The notes beneath the pieces are model-generated. The model did not search any database, was not told the DNA's origin, and was given only the letters and a program-made list of their open reading frames with translations. The translations under genes were made by a program, and so were the position numbers. This document shows positions 39,265 through 47,931 of a DNA stretch of 64,000 nucleotides, in pieces. Numbering within the stretch: the stretch's first letter is position 1; the number at the start of each line of letters is the position of its first letter. The stretch is taken from NCBI GenBank assembly GCA_003153155.1, contig PLWV01000013.1:277852-341851 (forward strand), read 5' to 3'. Origin of the DNA: Gallionella sp. GTDB taxonomy: Bacteria > Pseudomonadota > Gammaproteobacteria > Burkholderiales > Gallionellaceae.

Positions 39265-41385
39265 TTATGTCTCCTCAACCAGCGGCAGCACGATACTGAC
39301 TCGTGCCCCGCCGCTCACGTTATTTTCAATGGTGATGTGCCCGCCATGCTCTTCTACTATCTTTTTCACGATTGCCAATCCCAATCCGGTACCTTTAGCC
39401 TTGGTCGTCATGTATGGCTCAAAGGCGCGCGACAGCACGCTCTCTGGAAAGCCCGCGCCATTGTCCTCGACCCACAGATGAATTTCTCCGTTTTGCGTTT
39501 CGGTGTGCAATGTTATTTGCGGTTGCGCGACACCCTGCAACGCGTCTTGCGCATTCTGCAGCAGATTGTGGATGACCTGCCGCAAGCGGGTCGCGTCCCC
39601 GCTGACTTCGCTCTGCGACGCATCCAGCTTCAATACGATGGGAATGGCATTCGTTTCATACAAGCCCAGCACTTCCTTGATCAGTTTATGCACTTCCAGA
39701 CGCGACAGCTTTAATGCCGGGCCGCGTGCGTAATTGGCAAAATCGCTCACCATGTTTTTCATCGCGGCAACCTGGCTGACGATGGTTTGCGTGGCGCGCC
39801 GCAACAGTTGCGCGTCGCATTCATCAAGCTTGTCACTGAGCTTGTGCTGCAAACGTTCCGCCGAGAGCTGTATCGGGGTGAGCGGATTCTTGATTTCGTG
39901 TGCAAGTCGTCGCGCTACTTCGCCCCATGCCGCCTGCCGCTCTGCCTGCAACAGGTGGCTGATATCATCAAACACCACCACATAGCCGGCTTCCCCGCCT
40001 TGCGGCAGGCGTGTTCCGCGCATCAGCAGAATCTGGGTACCATTTCTGCTCAGGCGTTCTATCTGCCGCTGCCATTCGCCGCTCTCAGTTTCGCCAAAAG
40101 CATCCATGACGGTGTGGCAGAACGATCTCAGTAGGCTGTACTTCTCGGCAATTTGACTTAACGACATGCGTTGCATCTCTTGCAAAGGCGCGGCGAGGAT
40201 TTGCGCAGCACTGGTATTCACCGAGCGCAAGCGCAATTCATGATCCAGCGCCAGCACACCGGAAGACAAGTGGGTCAACACGCTTTCCAAATGTGCTTTG
40301 GCACTTTCCACTACGCGCTGCTGTTGTTCGCTGGCTTGCTTCGCCTCGAACAACTGGCGTGTCATCTGGTTGAACAAGCCGGTCAACGCGCCCAGTTCAT
40401 CACTGCTGCGAATCGGATATTGTTCGGTAAAATCGCCTTGTGCCACCGCACGTGTCCCTTCCGCCAACGCTTCCAGCGACGACCCAAATCTTTCACTGAG
40501 AAAAAATGCCGCGGAAACCGCCGTCAGCAACACCACCAGCAATGACAGCGTCAAAGTGATCGCATACAGCCGTTTCAACCCGAGGCGGGAGAGCGTCAGT
40601 TCCTGATAATCGCGATATACCGCTTGCACGGTCTCGGCATCCGCCTCGATCTGTTTCGGCACCGGCTGGGTGAATTGCAACACGTATCGCCCGCCCTCCG
40701 GCATTTTGGAATTCACCATAACCAGCGCAAGCAGCGTCAATCCCCTATTAGGCAAGGTATCAATCACTGCGTATTCGCCTTTGTCCAGCGTCAGGCGCAA
40801 TAAATCGTCATCGGGCTGATCCGGCGATAGTGCGTTGCCGCCCGAGGAAGACGCAATCAATTTTCCCTTGACGGTGAACAGGGCCGCTTCCTGTGCCACC
40901 TCTTCATCCACCAATTGGTCCAGTGCGCGCTGATATTGCCCCGAATGTTTTCCCGCCAATAATGACGCGGTAAATTGTGCCTTTTTGGCAAGCTCTTTCA
41001 AACTATTGTCGAGGCCGCTTCTACCGAGGTTGAGGCCGCCCTCCAAGGCTTTCTCAACGCGCACGTCAAACCACGACTCAATACTCTTGTCCAAAAATTG
41101 CACTGACACCGTATAGATCAAAATGCCCGGCAGCACCGCGATCAGCGTGAAAAATAACACCAGACGCAGAGTCAGCTTGGCGCCGAATACCTTGTTCTTG
41201 AGCTTGTTGCGCAACCGCCACAGTTGATAGCCGACCAATCCCATCAAACCTGACGCAAGCAAGCCGGTTAATCCAAGCAAGCTATAATAGTTGATGGAAA
41301 AACCCTCGGTGTTAGCACTGCTTCTGGATAACAAATACAGCAGCGCACCACTAACGGCAACACTAATGAAAATCAGATAAGTCAC
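39265..41385 (-). CDS. ntrY: NtrY-type membrane sensor histidine kinase
   Basis: The 706-residue inner-membrane protein has three N-terminal membrane helices (about 5-18, 33-53, 72-93), a large periplasmic region, a further helix near 280-300, a HAMP domain (LAEGTRAVAQGDF), a PAS domain (about 370-480), the phosphoacceptor RRLAHEIKNPLTP with His496 and an ATPase domain with NLLQNAQDAL, DNGAGFPES and KGTGLGLAIV. NtrY-NtrX systems sense nitrogen or redox state in many proteobacteria. The partner regulator follows after 295 bases of element DNA. It begins 7 bases after the DUF4390 gene stops. Confidence 0.92.
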   Translation of the reverse strand: MTYLIFISVAVSGALLYLLSRSSANTEGFSINYYSLLGLTGLLASGLMGLVGYQLWRLRNKLKNKVFGAKLTLRLVLFFTLIAVLPGILIYTVSVQFLDKSIESWFDVRVEKALEGGLNLGRSGLDNSLKELAKKAQFTASLLAGKHSGQYQRALDQLVDEEVAQEAALFTVKGKLIASSSGGNALSPDQPDDDLLRLTLDKGEYAVIDTLPNRGLTLLALVMVNSKMPEGGRYVLQFTQPVPKQIEADAETVQAVYRDYQELTLSRLGLKRLYAITLTLSLLVVLLTAVSAAFFLSERFGSSLEALAEGTRAVAQGDFTEQYPIRSSDELGALTGLFNQMTRQLFEAKQASEQQQRVVESAKAHLESVLTHLSSGVLALDHELRLRSVNTSAAQILAAPLQEMQRMSLSQIAEKYSLLRSFCHTVMDAFGETESGEWQRQIERLSRNGTQILLMRGTRLPQGGEAGYVVVFDDISHLLQAERQAAWGEVARRLAHEIKNPLTPIQLSAERLQHKLSDKLDECDAQLLRRATQTIVSQVAAMKNMVSDFANYARGPALKLSRLEVHKLIKEVLGLYETNAIPIVLKLDASQSEVSGDATRLRQVIHNLLQNAQDALQGVAQPQITLHTETQNGEIHLWVEDNGAGFPESVLSRAFEPYMTTKAKGTGLGLAIVKKIVEEHGGHITIENNVSGGARVSIVLPLVEET

Positions 41386-41392
41386 CGCGCCG

Positions 41393-42070
41393 TCACTCCG
41401 TTTTGCCGTCGTTGTGTACGGCGATTTCCGCCGGACTGATCACCCAGCGATACCAATCGGAATCGAGCGTCCAATCATTGTCGGTCAGCGCGTTCACCTG
41501 CAACGGCTTGGGCAGTTGCGCAATGTCCAGGCGCAGGCGCGCCGCCGCCATATAGTTGCCATTCTTTTTCATCAGCTCTGCGGGGATGGCTGTCGAACTT
41601 TGCCTGGACAGCATGTTTAAAGCATCTTCAAGACTGGCAAAATTCTGGAACAGCGCGCCGCGCGAGATGCGATATCGCCCCGTCAGTACGCTGTAAGAAA
41701 GTTTGACGGTCTGTTCGCCATTAAAAATTTCTTCATCCAGCCATGACCAGCGCGTCAGCGGGGACTCGCCCACAAAATAGCGCGGGATGCTGCGCAACAT
41801 AGCCTGTTGCGCAGCATCCAGCCAACCCCAGCGAGCGTGCGTCAGTGAAAACTCGCCCACAAAATAAATCGGGACGCCGCGCGACAAAGCCTGTTTCACC
41901 ACGAAATTCAGGTTGATGTCATAACTGGCGGAGAGTTGGTAGCCATCTTCGCCCAAACGAATTTCCACCTTGTTGACAGCAATGCCATCGGCTTGGGCTG
42001 TTGCGGCGAACAACCAGGCCAGCAGCATGCCGCGCAACAACGCACTAAGCAATTTTTTGCAACAATGCAT
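41393..42070 (-). CDS. DUF4390 secreted protein with an internal duplication
   Basis: The 225-residue product has a signal peptide (1-28, ending AQA) and a DUF4390 domain. Family members carry one segment of the form VPLYFxxExxLTRxRWxWxDE. Here it occurs twice, as VPIYFVGEFSLTHARWGW and IPRYFVGESPLTRWSWLDE, with a period of 29 residues (87 bases). DUF4390 genes are regularly found between rsmB and ntrY in betaproteobacteria, and a role with the NtrY sensor has been assumed only from this. The start at 42070 overlaps rsmB by 26 bases and gives the best signal peptide; a start at 42028 is possible. Confidence 0.8.
   Translation of the reverse strand: MHCCKKLLSALLRGMLLAWLFAATAQADGIAVNKVEIRLGEDGYQLSASYDINLNFVVKQALSRGVPIYFVGEFSLTHARWGWLDAAQQAMLRSIPRYFVGESPLTRWSWLDEEIFNGEQTVKLSYSVLTGRYRISRGALFQNFASLEDALNMLSRQSSTAIPAELMKKNGNYMAAARLRLDIAQLPKPLQVNALTDNDWTLDSDWYRWVISPAEIAVHNDGKTE
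41764..41866. repeat. 87-bp internal tandem duplication with perfect palindrome in the DUF4390 gene
   Basis: ACTCGCCCACAAAATA occurs at 41764 and again at 41851, exactly 87 bases apart, and the sequence on either side is similar. Between the copies is a perfect 15-base inverted repeat (41785-41799 and 41805-41819) with a 5-base loop (TAGCC). The duplication keeps the reading frame. Confidence 0.78.
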
Positions 42071-43331
42071 AAAAGAATCCGTCATGCTGATCATTGGGCA
42101 ACAACTGACCCTCTATATCGTCAGGTAAAGTAATCGGTAACCGCCGTGCATCCGGCTGTTGCGCCAGAAACGCCGCGACGACTTGTTCGTTCTCTTGATG
42201 AAAGACCGAGCAGGTGGCGTAGAGCAATTTACCATCTTGCGCCAGCAGTCGCCACAACGCGCGCAATATGTTGAGCTGTTGAGTGGCGAAACCGGCAATA
42301 TCCGGGCTGCGTCGCAACCACTTGATGTCGGGATGGCGGCGCACCACACCGGAAGCCGAGCAGGGCACATCGGCAAGTATGCGTTGAAAGGATTTGCCAT
42401 CCCACCACACATCCGGCTCGGCAGCATCCCCAACCACAAGTTGCGCGGTCAGTTCCAGCCGCTGCAAATTTTCCGCGACAAGTTGCAATCGTTTTGCGTC
42501 CTTGTCCACCGCCACCATTTCTGCCGCCGCCCGCTCCAGAATGTGTGCGGTCTTGCCGCCAGGCGCGGCACAGGCATCCAGCACGCGCATCCCGTCGTGG
42601 ACGTCCAGTAAACGTGCGGCGTATTGCGCACCGGCATCCTGCACCGAAACCAGACCGTCAAAAAATCCCGGGAGTCTGTCCATTGACACGGGCTTGTCCA
42701 GTTGGAGGGCGTCCGGCTCGCACGCTCGGGCGGATAAATCCTGCTGCGCCAGTTGCACCAAATAGTCCGCGGTCGTGTTCCGCCGCTGATTGACGCGCAG
42801 CGTCATCGGCGGGCGCTGATTACCCGCTTCGAGTATCGCCGCACTGCGTTCGCCATACTGTGCATTCAGCTCATCTATCCACCACTGTGGATAACTATAT
42901 TTTTCTTCCGCGCGTTGTCTGGATTGTTCCACCAATACGGCCTGGTTACGCAAAAAATTCCTCAGTATCGCGTTCACCAAACCGCCCACGCGCGGACTCA
43001 ACGCTTGTGCGGCTCGCACCGCATGATCGACCACGGCATGTTGCGCGGATTTGCCATACTGTAACTGGTACATCGCGACCAACAACAGGAAGCGCACACG
43101 CTCATCCGACAAAGGCTTGTGCAACAACATGTCCAGTATCGCCTGCAACTGCCCGTAATAGCGCAACGTCCCATAGCTTAAATCTTGCAGTGCGGCGCGC
43201 TGTGCAGGCATCCAGACCGCTTTGTTGCGCAATGATTCATCCAACACCTGATTGAGATTTCGCCCGTTCGCCAACACTTGCCGGACGACGATGCTGGCGG
43301 CAAGTTGTATGTGTTGCGTCTCAATTGGCAT
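42045..43331 (-). CDS. rsmB: 16S rRNA (cytosine-967-C5)-methyltransferase
   Basis: The 428-residue enzyme has an N-terminal NusB-like RNA-binding domain (about 1-140) and a C-terminal methyltransferase domain with SAM-binding DACAAPGGKTAHILE and the two cysteines needed for C5 methylation in DVPCSASGVVRRHPD and ATCSVF. It overlaps fmt by 11 bases at its start and DUF4390 at its end, within the conserved def-fmt-rsmB-DUF4390-ntrYX order. Confidence 0.95.
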   Translation of the reverse strand: MPIETQHIQLAASIVVRQVLANGRNLNQVLDESLRNKAVWMPAQRAALQDLSYGTLRYYGQLQAILDMLLHKPLSDERVRFLLLVAMYQLQYGKSAQHAVVDHAVRAAQALSPRVGGLVNAILRNFLRNQAVLVEQSRQRAEEKYSYPQWWIDELNAQYGERSAAILEAGNQRPPMTLRVNQRRNTTADYLVQLAQQDLSARACEPDALQLDKPVSMDRLPGFFDGLVSVQDAGAQYAARLLDVHDGMRVLDACAAPGGKTAHILERAAAEMVAVDKDAKRLQLVAENLQRLELTAQLVVGDAAEPDVWWDGKSFQRILADVPCSASGVVRRHPDIKWLRRSPDIAGFATQQLNILRALWRLLAQDGKLLYATCSVFHQENEQVVAAFLAQQPDARRLPITLPDDIEGQLLPNDQHDGFFYALLQKIA

Positions 43332-44268
43332 CGAAAATATCGCCGACTTTGATCGGCATGGCCTGCAAAAATTGTGCGGCGGGTTGTGCTTTGCCGCCCG
43401 GACGCTGCAACGCCTCCAGGCGCAACGCGTCTTTGCCGCACGCCACCGTGATGCCGCTCTTATCCACGGCTATCACTTTGCCCGGGTTGCAGCATTTGTC
43501 AGGCTCGCCGCGTTTGTCCAAACACAACTCAGCCTGCCAAACTTTTATCGCCACACCATTCAAGCTGGCATGACACACCGGAAAGGGATTGTATGCGCGT
43601 ACCGCGCGTTCGATTTGCCGCGCATCCTGCCTCCAGTCGATCTGCGCTTCGCTCTTGAGCAGCTTGGCGGCATAGCATGCCGCATCATTGTCCTGCTTGA
43701 TCGGCGTCAAACGGTTTTCTTGCAGCAGACGCAATGCTTCGAGGATGCTGCTCGCACCCATCTCAGCCAATTTGTCATGCAGGGTCTGTGCGGTGTCATT
43801 TGCCGCGATCGGGCATGCGTGATGCAACAACATATCGCCGGTATCCAGCCCTTCGTCCATCTGCATGATGGTGATGCCTGTCTCCTTGTCGCCCGCCAAA
43901 ATCGCGCGCTGTATCGGCGCGGCTCCGCGCCAACGCGGCAGCAACGAAGCGTGAATGTTCAAGCAGCCCTGGCGCGGCAGTTGCAATACCGCTTGCGGTA
44001 AAATCAAACCATAAGCGGCCACCACCATCACATCGGCATCCAGCGCGGCGATCGAGCGTTGTACCTGTTCAGTCTTTAACGTAGCGGGTTGCAATACTGC
44101 CACGTCGTGCTGCAGCGCGAGCTGTTTCACCGGACTGGCTGCCAGTTGCATGCCGCGTCCGGCGGGACGATCCGGCTGGGTCAGCACCGCGACAATTCGG
44201 TGTTCCCTGAGCAACGCAGCCAACGCGCTGGCCGCGAAATGTGGCGTACCGGCAAAGATGATTTTCAT
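43321..44268 (-). CDS. fmt: Methionyl-tRNA formyltransferase
   Basis: The 315-residue enzyme formylates initiator Met-tRNA. The N-terminal formyltransferase fold begins MKIIFAGTPHFAA; the catalytic Asn-His-Asp set is visible in NIHASLLPRWRGAAPIQ and DTGDML. The C-terminal OB-like domain binds tRNA. It lies downstream of def, whose product removes the formyl group, but the two are separated by a 202-base MITE-like element, so they may not share a transcript as tightly as in relatives. Confidence 0.96.
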   Translation of the reverse strand: MKIIFAGTPHFAASALAALLREHRIVAVLTQPDRPAGRGMQLAASPVKQLALQHDVAVLQPATLKTEQVQRSIAALDADVMVVAAYGLILPQAVLQLPRQGCLNIHASLLPRWRGAAPIQRAILAGDKETGITIMQMDEGLDTGDMLLHHACPIAANDTAQTLHDKLAEMGASSILEALRLLQENRLTPIKQDNDAACYAAKLLKSEAQIDWRQDARQIERAVRAYNPFPVCHASLNGVAIKVWQAELCLDKRGEPDKCCNPGKVIAVDKSGITVACGKDALRLEALQRPGGKAQPAAQFLQAMPIKVGDIFDAN

Positions 44269-44285
44269 AATATATTTAGCTTGGG

Positions 44286-44487
44286 AAAAACCTCTGCGTA
44301 ACGTAGCGAGCGAAGCTGAGACAAGGCAAAAAATGGCGAGAAACCGGAGTGTACATTTAGTACACGAGGATTTTAAGCCATTTTTTAACGCAGTATCAGC
44401 GAGCGCATAACCAATGCCTTAGTTGGCGTAGTTTGGCAACTTAGGCAGATGGCTAGTTGTTTCATCAGTAGTTGCGCAGAGGTTTTT
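44286..44487. mobile_element. 202-bp MITE-like element with TAACCAG module between fmt and def (locus d)
   Basis: Termini AAAAACCTCTGCGTAAC (44286-44302) and its inverse (44471-44487) match at 16 of 17 positions. A TAACCAG module (44407-44470) adjoins the right terminus, with a stem pairing TGCCT with AGGCA. The stop codon of def (44486-44488) is partly supplied by the terminus. A sister element of the same length and organisation lies at 61543-61743. There is no coding frame. Confidence 0.78.
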
Positions 44488-44989
44488 ACATTGTTTCGCG
44501 CAGGCGCTTTTTAAGCTTGGCACGAATCCTAGTCTGCTTGAGTTGAGATAGATATTCGACAAACACCTTGCCGATCAAATGATCCATCTCATGCTGGATG
44601 CAGACCGCCAACAAACCTTCGGCATCCAGCGTAAAGGAAGCACCTTTTTCATCAAGGGCGCGCACGGTGATCTTTCCCGCGCGGCTCACCGTTTCATAAA
44701 TACCCGGCACCGACAGGCAGCCTTCCTCGCAGTCGCTTACGCCGCTGCTGGCGATGATTTCAGGATTGATGAACACCTTCAATTGATCGTGCGTCTCGGA
44801 AACATCCACCAAGATGATTCGCTCATGCACATCCACCTGCGTCGCCGCCAAACCCACCCCGGGCGCGGCATACATGGTCTCAGCCATATTACGCACCAGC
44901 TTGCGGGTGGCTTCATTGACCTGCGCAACTTTCTTCGCGACTTTATGCAGACGCTCATCGGGATATTGCAAAATTTTCAGGATTGCCAT
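44486..44989 (-). CDS. def: Peptide deformylase
   Basis: The 167-residue metalloenzyme removes the formyl group from new polypeptides. The three motifs are present: [17 protein letters not shown] (metal-binding Cys) and the metal-binding HEMDHLIGK. Length is typical. Its stop codon overlaps the terminus of the MITE-like element, so the last residues may have changed on insertion. It is divergent from the LysM gene, with about 100 bases between them. Confidence 0.96.
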   Translation of the reverse strand: MAILKILQYPDERLHKVAKKVAQVNEATRKLVRNMAETMYAAPGVGLAATQVDVHERIILVDVSETHDQLKVFINPEIIASSGVSDCEEGCLSVPGIYETVSRAGKITVRALDEKGASFTLDAEGLLAVCIQHEMDHLIGKVFVEYLSQLKQTRIRAKLKKRLRETM

Positions 44990-45090
44990 GCTTGACCCAT
45001 AAATGCTTGCTAATTTAGTAGACTAGATGCAGAATTTAACGTAGCGCAGCAACTTTGCGTGCCCCTTATATTGACTCTGCCGGAGTTTCC

Positions 45091-46161
45091 ATGCGCAAGA
45101 TTATATCGCTGATTTGCTTTTTATTGCCTGTCTTGGCCTTTGCTGCCGAGCCCGAGAACCGCTCGGATATTCGCTTGGATATTCGCAGCGATGCGCCGGA
45201 TCGGCACATCGTCGTCAAGGGTGACACCCTGTGGGATATCTCCGGCAAGTTCTTCAAAGACCCGTGGAAATGGCCGCATATCTGGGGTCTTAACAAAGAC
45301 ATCATCAAAGACCCGCACTGGATTTATCCGGGCGACGTGATCTTTCTCGATCGCAGCAGTGGCACCTTGCGCATCGGTCAACCAGGCACAAGCGATATGG
45401 TGGCCCCGAGCAGCGTGAGCGATACCGGCAATAACGTAAAGCTTTCTCCCAAAGTGCGTGAAAACCCAAGCCCCCACGATGCCATTCCGAGCATTCCCGC
45501 CAGTGCCATCGCGCCATTTTTGACACAGCCGCTGGTCATTGAAGCGGGCCAGTTAAAGGATGCTCCGGCGCTGATCGGTGCGCGCGAAGGACGCGTGGTA
45601 CTTGGCAACGATGACACCGGTTTTGCCAAAGGGCTGCCATCAGACAAAGGTGATCAGTGGCAGATTTACCGCCCGGGCAAAACTTTTGTCGACCCGGACA
45701 CCAACGAAGTGCTGGGTATCGAAGCCATCTATCTGGGCAACGCCCAAGTGACGCACTTTGCGGATATCAGCACCCTCGCGATCACCCATGCTGTCCAGGA
45801 AATTTATGCGGGTGACCGCCTGGTCCTGCCTTCCGTCGAGGCAGTCAATACCTATCTGCCCCGCGCGCCGGAAAGCAATATTTCCGCACGCGTGATTTCT
45901 ATTTATGGCGGTGTATCCCAAGGCGGACAAAACTCCGTCATCACTCTGAACAAGGGCGCGCGCGACGGGCTGGAAAGCGGACATGTGCTGGCGCTGTATC
46001 ACAAGGGTGAGGTGGTTAAAAATGAAGGCAAACAATACACGCTGCCTGATGAACGCTATGGTTTAGTGTTCGTGTTCCGCGTGTTCAACAAGGTGTCCTA
46101 CGCGCTGGTGATGCAGATCCGTCTGCCGGTGCAGTTGTTGGATCGCGCCAACACCCCTTAA
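45091..46161 (+). CDS. Secreted LysM-domain protein
   Basis: The 356-residue product has a signal peptide (1-17, ending AFA) and one LysM domain (about 38-85: HIVVKGDTLWDISGKFFKDPWKWPxxW...IYPGDVIFL) for peptidoglycan binding. A long C-terminal region (about 160-345) follows, of the kind found in the conserved LysM protein next to dprA in betaproteobacteria. The start at 45091 has GGAG at the right distance. It is divergent from def and followed, after a 200-base element, by dprA. The C-terminal region has no recognised function. Confidence 0.87.
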   Translation: MRKIISLICFLLPVLAFAAEPENRSDIRLDIRSDAPDRHIVVKGDTLWDISGKFFKDPWKWPHIWGLNKDIIKDPHWIYPGDVIFLDRSSGTLRIGQPGTSDMVAPSSVSDTGNNVKLSPKVRENPSPHDAIPSIPASAIAPFLTQPLVIEAGQLKDAPALIGAREGRVVLGNDDTGFAKGLPSDKGDQWQIYRPGKTFVDPDTNEVLGIEAIYLGNAQVTHFADISTLAITHAVQEIYAGDRLVLPSVEAVNTYLPRAPESNISARVISIYGGVSQGGQNSVITLNKGARDGLESGHVLALYHKGEVVKNEGKQYTLPDERYGLVFVFRVFNKVSYALVMQIRLPVQLLDRANTP

Positions 46162-46166
46162 CAGTG

Positions 46167-46366
46167 GGGAACCTCTAAAAATCCACATTTCATCCCAACT
46201 GATAGAACTACTAGCCATTCCACTTGGTCGCCAAAAAACGGCAACCAAGTGGCTGGTTATGCTGCGTTGCGTAAAAAATTTCTTGCTGACATATCATCCA
46301 TATGCGGCGCTGCGAAATTTTTCCGCGCCTTGCATTTGGGCGAACTCTGAATTTTTAGAGGCTCCC
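46167..46366. mobile_element. 200-bp MITE-like element with TAACCAG module upstream of dprA (locus e)
   Basis: Termini GGGAACCTCTAAAAAT (46167-46182) and its inverse (46351-46366) differ at one of 16 positions. An inverted TAACCAG module (46198-46260) lies inside, followed by a sequence (TGCTGCGTTGCGTAAAAAAT) also present at 51922-51948. The right terminus carries AGAGG (46357-46361), 6 bases before the dprA GTG. The element fills all but a few bases of the gap between the LysM gene and dprA. Confidence 0.8.
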
Positions 46367-46367
46367 T

Positions 46368-47444
46368 GTGACTTTTGATGTTTCACTTAAAGCTTGGCTG
46401 GCACTCAGCCTGACGCGGGGCTTGGGCGGCGAAAGCGCGCGTCGCCTGTTAAAGGAATTCGGATCACCTGATGCGGTTTTCGCCGCCTCCATCAGCTCAC
46501 TTAAATCCGTCGTCAAAGCAGATATCGCCGCCGAAATCAGCAAAGGCATTGCTGACGATGTCATTGCGCCTGCCCTGGCCTGGCTGGAAGACGGCAACAA
46601 CCATATTGTCACCCTCGCCGATAGCGACTACCCGCAAGCGCTGCTGAATATTCCCGACCCGCCGCTGTTGCTGTATGTGAAAGGGCGGCTGGACCTGCTC
46701 AATCGATCCGCGCTGGCCATCGTTGGCAGTCGCAGCGCCACGCCACAGGGAATCAACAACGCCGAGGCGTTTGCCAAGTCGTTGAGCGATGCCGGGCTGT
46801 GCATCATCAGCGGCATGGCGCACGGCATCGATGCCGCCGCGCATCGCGGCGCGTTGCGCGGGCAGGGCAGCAGCATCGCGGTGGTCGGCACCGGACTGGA
46901 CAAGGTCTATCCTGCCGCCAACCGCGACCTTGCCCACGCGCTCGCGCAACAAGGCGCGCTGATCTCGGAATTCCCGCTCGGCACCCCGCCGCTGGCCGCC
47001 AACTTCCCGCGCCGCAACCGCCTCATCAGCGGCATGAGTCTCGGCTGTCTGGTGGTGGAAGCGTCGCTGCAAAGCGGCTCACTGATCACCGCGCGGCTGG
47101 CCCTGGAGCAGGGCAGGGACGTGTTCGCCATTCCCGGCTCGATACACGCACCGCAAAGCAAAGGCTGCCACGCGTTGCTCAAACAGGGCGCGAAACTGGT
47201 CGAAACCGCGCAGGATATTCTGGAAGAACTGGGCGGTCTGCTTGTTTCACCCGCACAAGGGGCAAATTCAGGAGGCCCGGACTCCGCGCTGCTTGAACAT
47301 CTCGGCTTCGACCCGGTGGATGTGGACACGCTCAGTGTGCGCTGCGGCTTGACGATAGCCGAGCTATCCGCCATGCTGTTGACACTCGAGCTAAACGGTC
47401 GCATCTGTGTGCTACCCGGCGGCTTATATCAACGAATTCATTAA
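46368..47444 (+). CDS. dprA: DNA-processing protein DprA
   Basis: DprA binds incoming single-stranded DNA and loads RecA during natural transformation. The 358-residue protein has a short N-terminal helical domain, the extended Rossmann fold (SRSATPQGINNAEAF, SGMAHGIDAAAHRGAL, GTGLDKVYPAANRDL, SEFPLGTPP, RRNRLISG) and a C-terminal winged-helix domain. The GTG start at 46368 fits family N-termini and has AGAGG 6 bases upstream, a ribosome binding site that lies in the terminus of the upstream element. It leads a dprA-smg-topA group. Confidence 0.94.
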   Translation: MTFDVSLKAWLALSLTRGLGGESARRLLKEFGSPDAVFAASISSLKSVVKADIAAEISKGIADDVIAPALAWLEDGNNHIVTLADSDYPQALLNIPDPPLLLYVKGRLDLLNRSALAIVGSRSATPQGINNAEAFAKSLSDAGLCIISGMAHGIDAAAHRGALRGQGSSIAVVGTGLDKVYPAANRDLAHALAQQGALISEFPLGTPPLAANFPRRNRLISGMSLGCLVVEASLQSGSLITARLALEQGRDVFAIPGSIHAPQSKGCHALLKQGAKLVETAQDILEELGGLLVSPAQGANSGGPDSALLEHLGFDPVDVDTLSVRCGLTIAELSAMLLTLELNGRICVLPGGLYQRIH

Positions 47445-47459
47445 CTCACTGCGCAAATC

Positions 47460-47915
47460 ATGTTTGAAATTCTGATGTACTTGTTTGAAAGTTATTTTGA
47501 CGCAGGCAGTTATCCTGAACCAGACAAGCTATCGCGCAAACTCTCCGCCGCCGGTTTTGAGGGCGACGAAATCAGCGAAGCCTTGACTTGGTTGTCCGCG
47601 TTGCAAGAGCAAAATCCCGACAGCTATCCCGACAGCCTTGAGCACACCGGACAGCGTCATTTTGCCGAATTGGAATTGCAGCTTATCAGCTACGAAGCCC
47701 GCCAATTCCTGCTGTTTGCCGAACAGCAGCGTTTGATTTCGACCATCGAACGCGAGATGATCATCGATCGCTCCGTCGCGCTGAAACAGGAAAATCTCGC
47801 GCTGGATAAACTCAAGCTGATCATGCTGATGGTGCTGTGGAATCGCCATCAGGACCTCGATCCGCTGTTGATCGAAGAATTGCTCACGCCGTTACATTCC
47901 GCGCAACTGCATTGA
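47460..47915 (+). CDS. smg: Smg (DUF494) family protein
   Basis: The 151-residue product begins MFEILMYLFESYF and contains the conserved helical segments of the Smg/DUF494 family. It lies 15 bases after dprA and 16 bases before topA, the standard position of smg in beta- and gammaproteobacteria. No enzymatic function has been established for the family. It is predicted cytoplasmic and mostly alpha-helical. Confidence 0.88.
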   Translation: MFEILMYLFESYFDAGSYPEPDKLSRKLSAAGFEGDEISEALTWLSALQEQNPDSYPDSLEHTGQRHFAELELQLISYEARQFLLFAEQQRLISTIEREMIIDRSVALKQENLALDKLKLIMLMVLWNRHQDLDPLLIEELLTPLHSAQLH

Positions 47916-47931
47916 ACCCAATACCACACGC

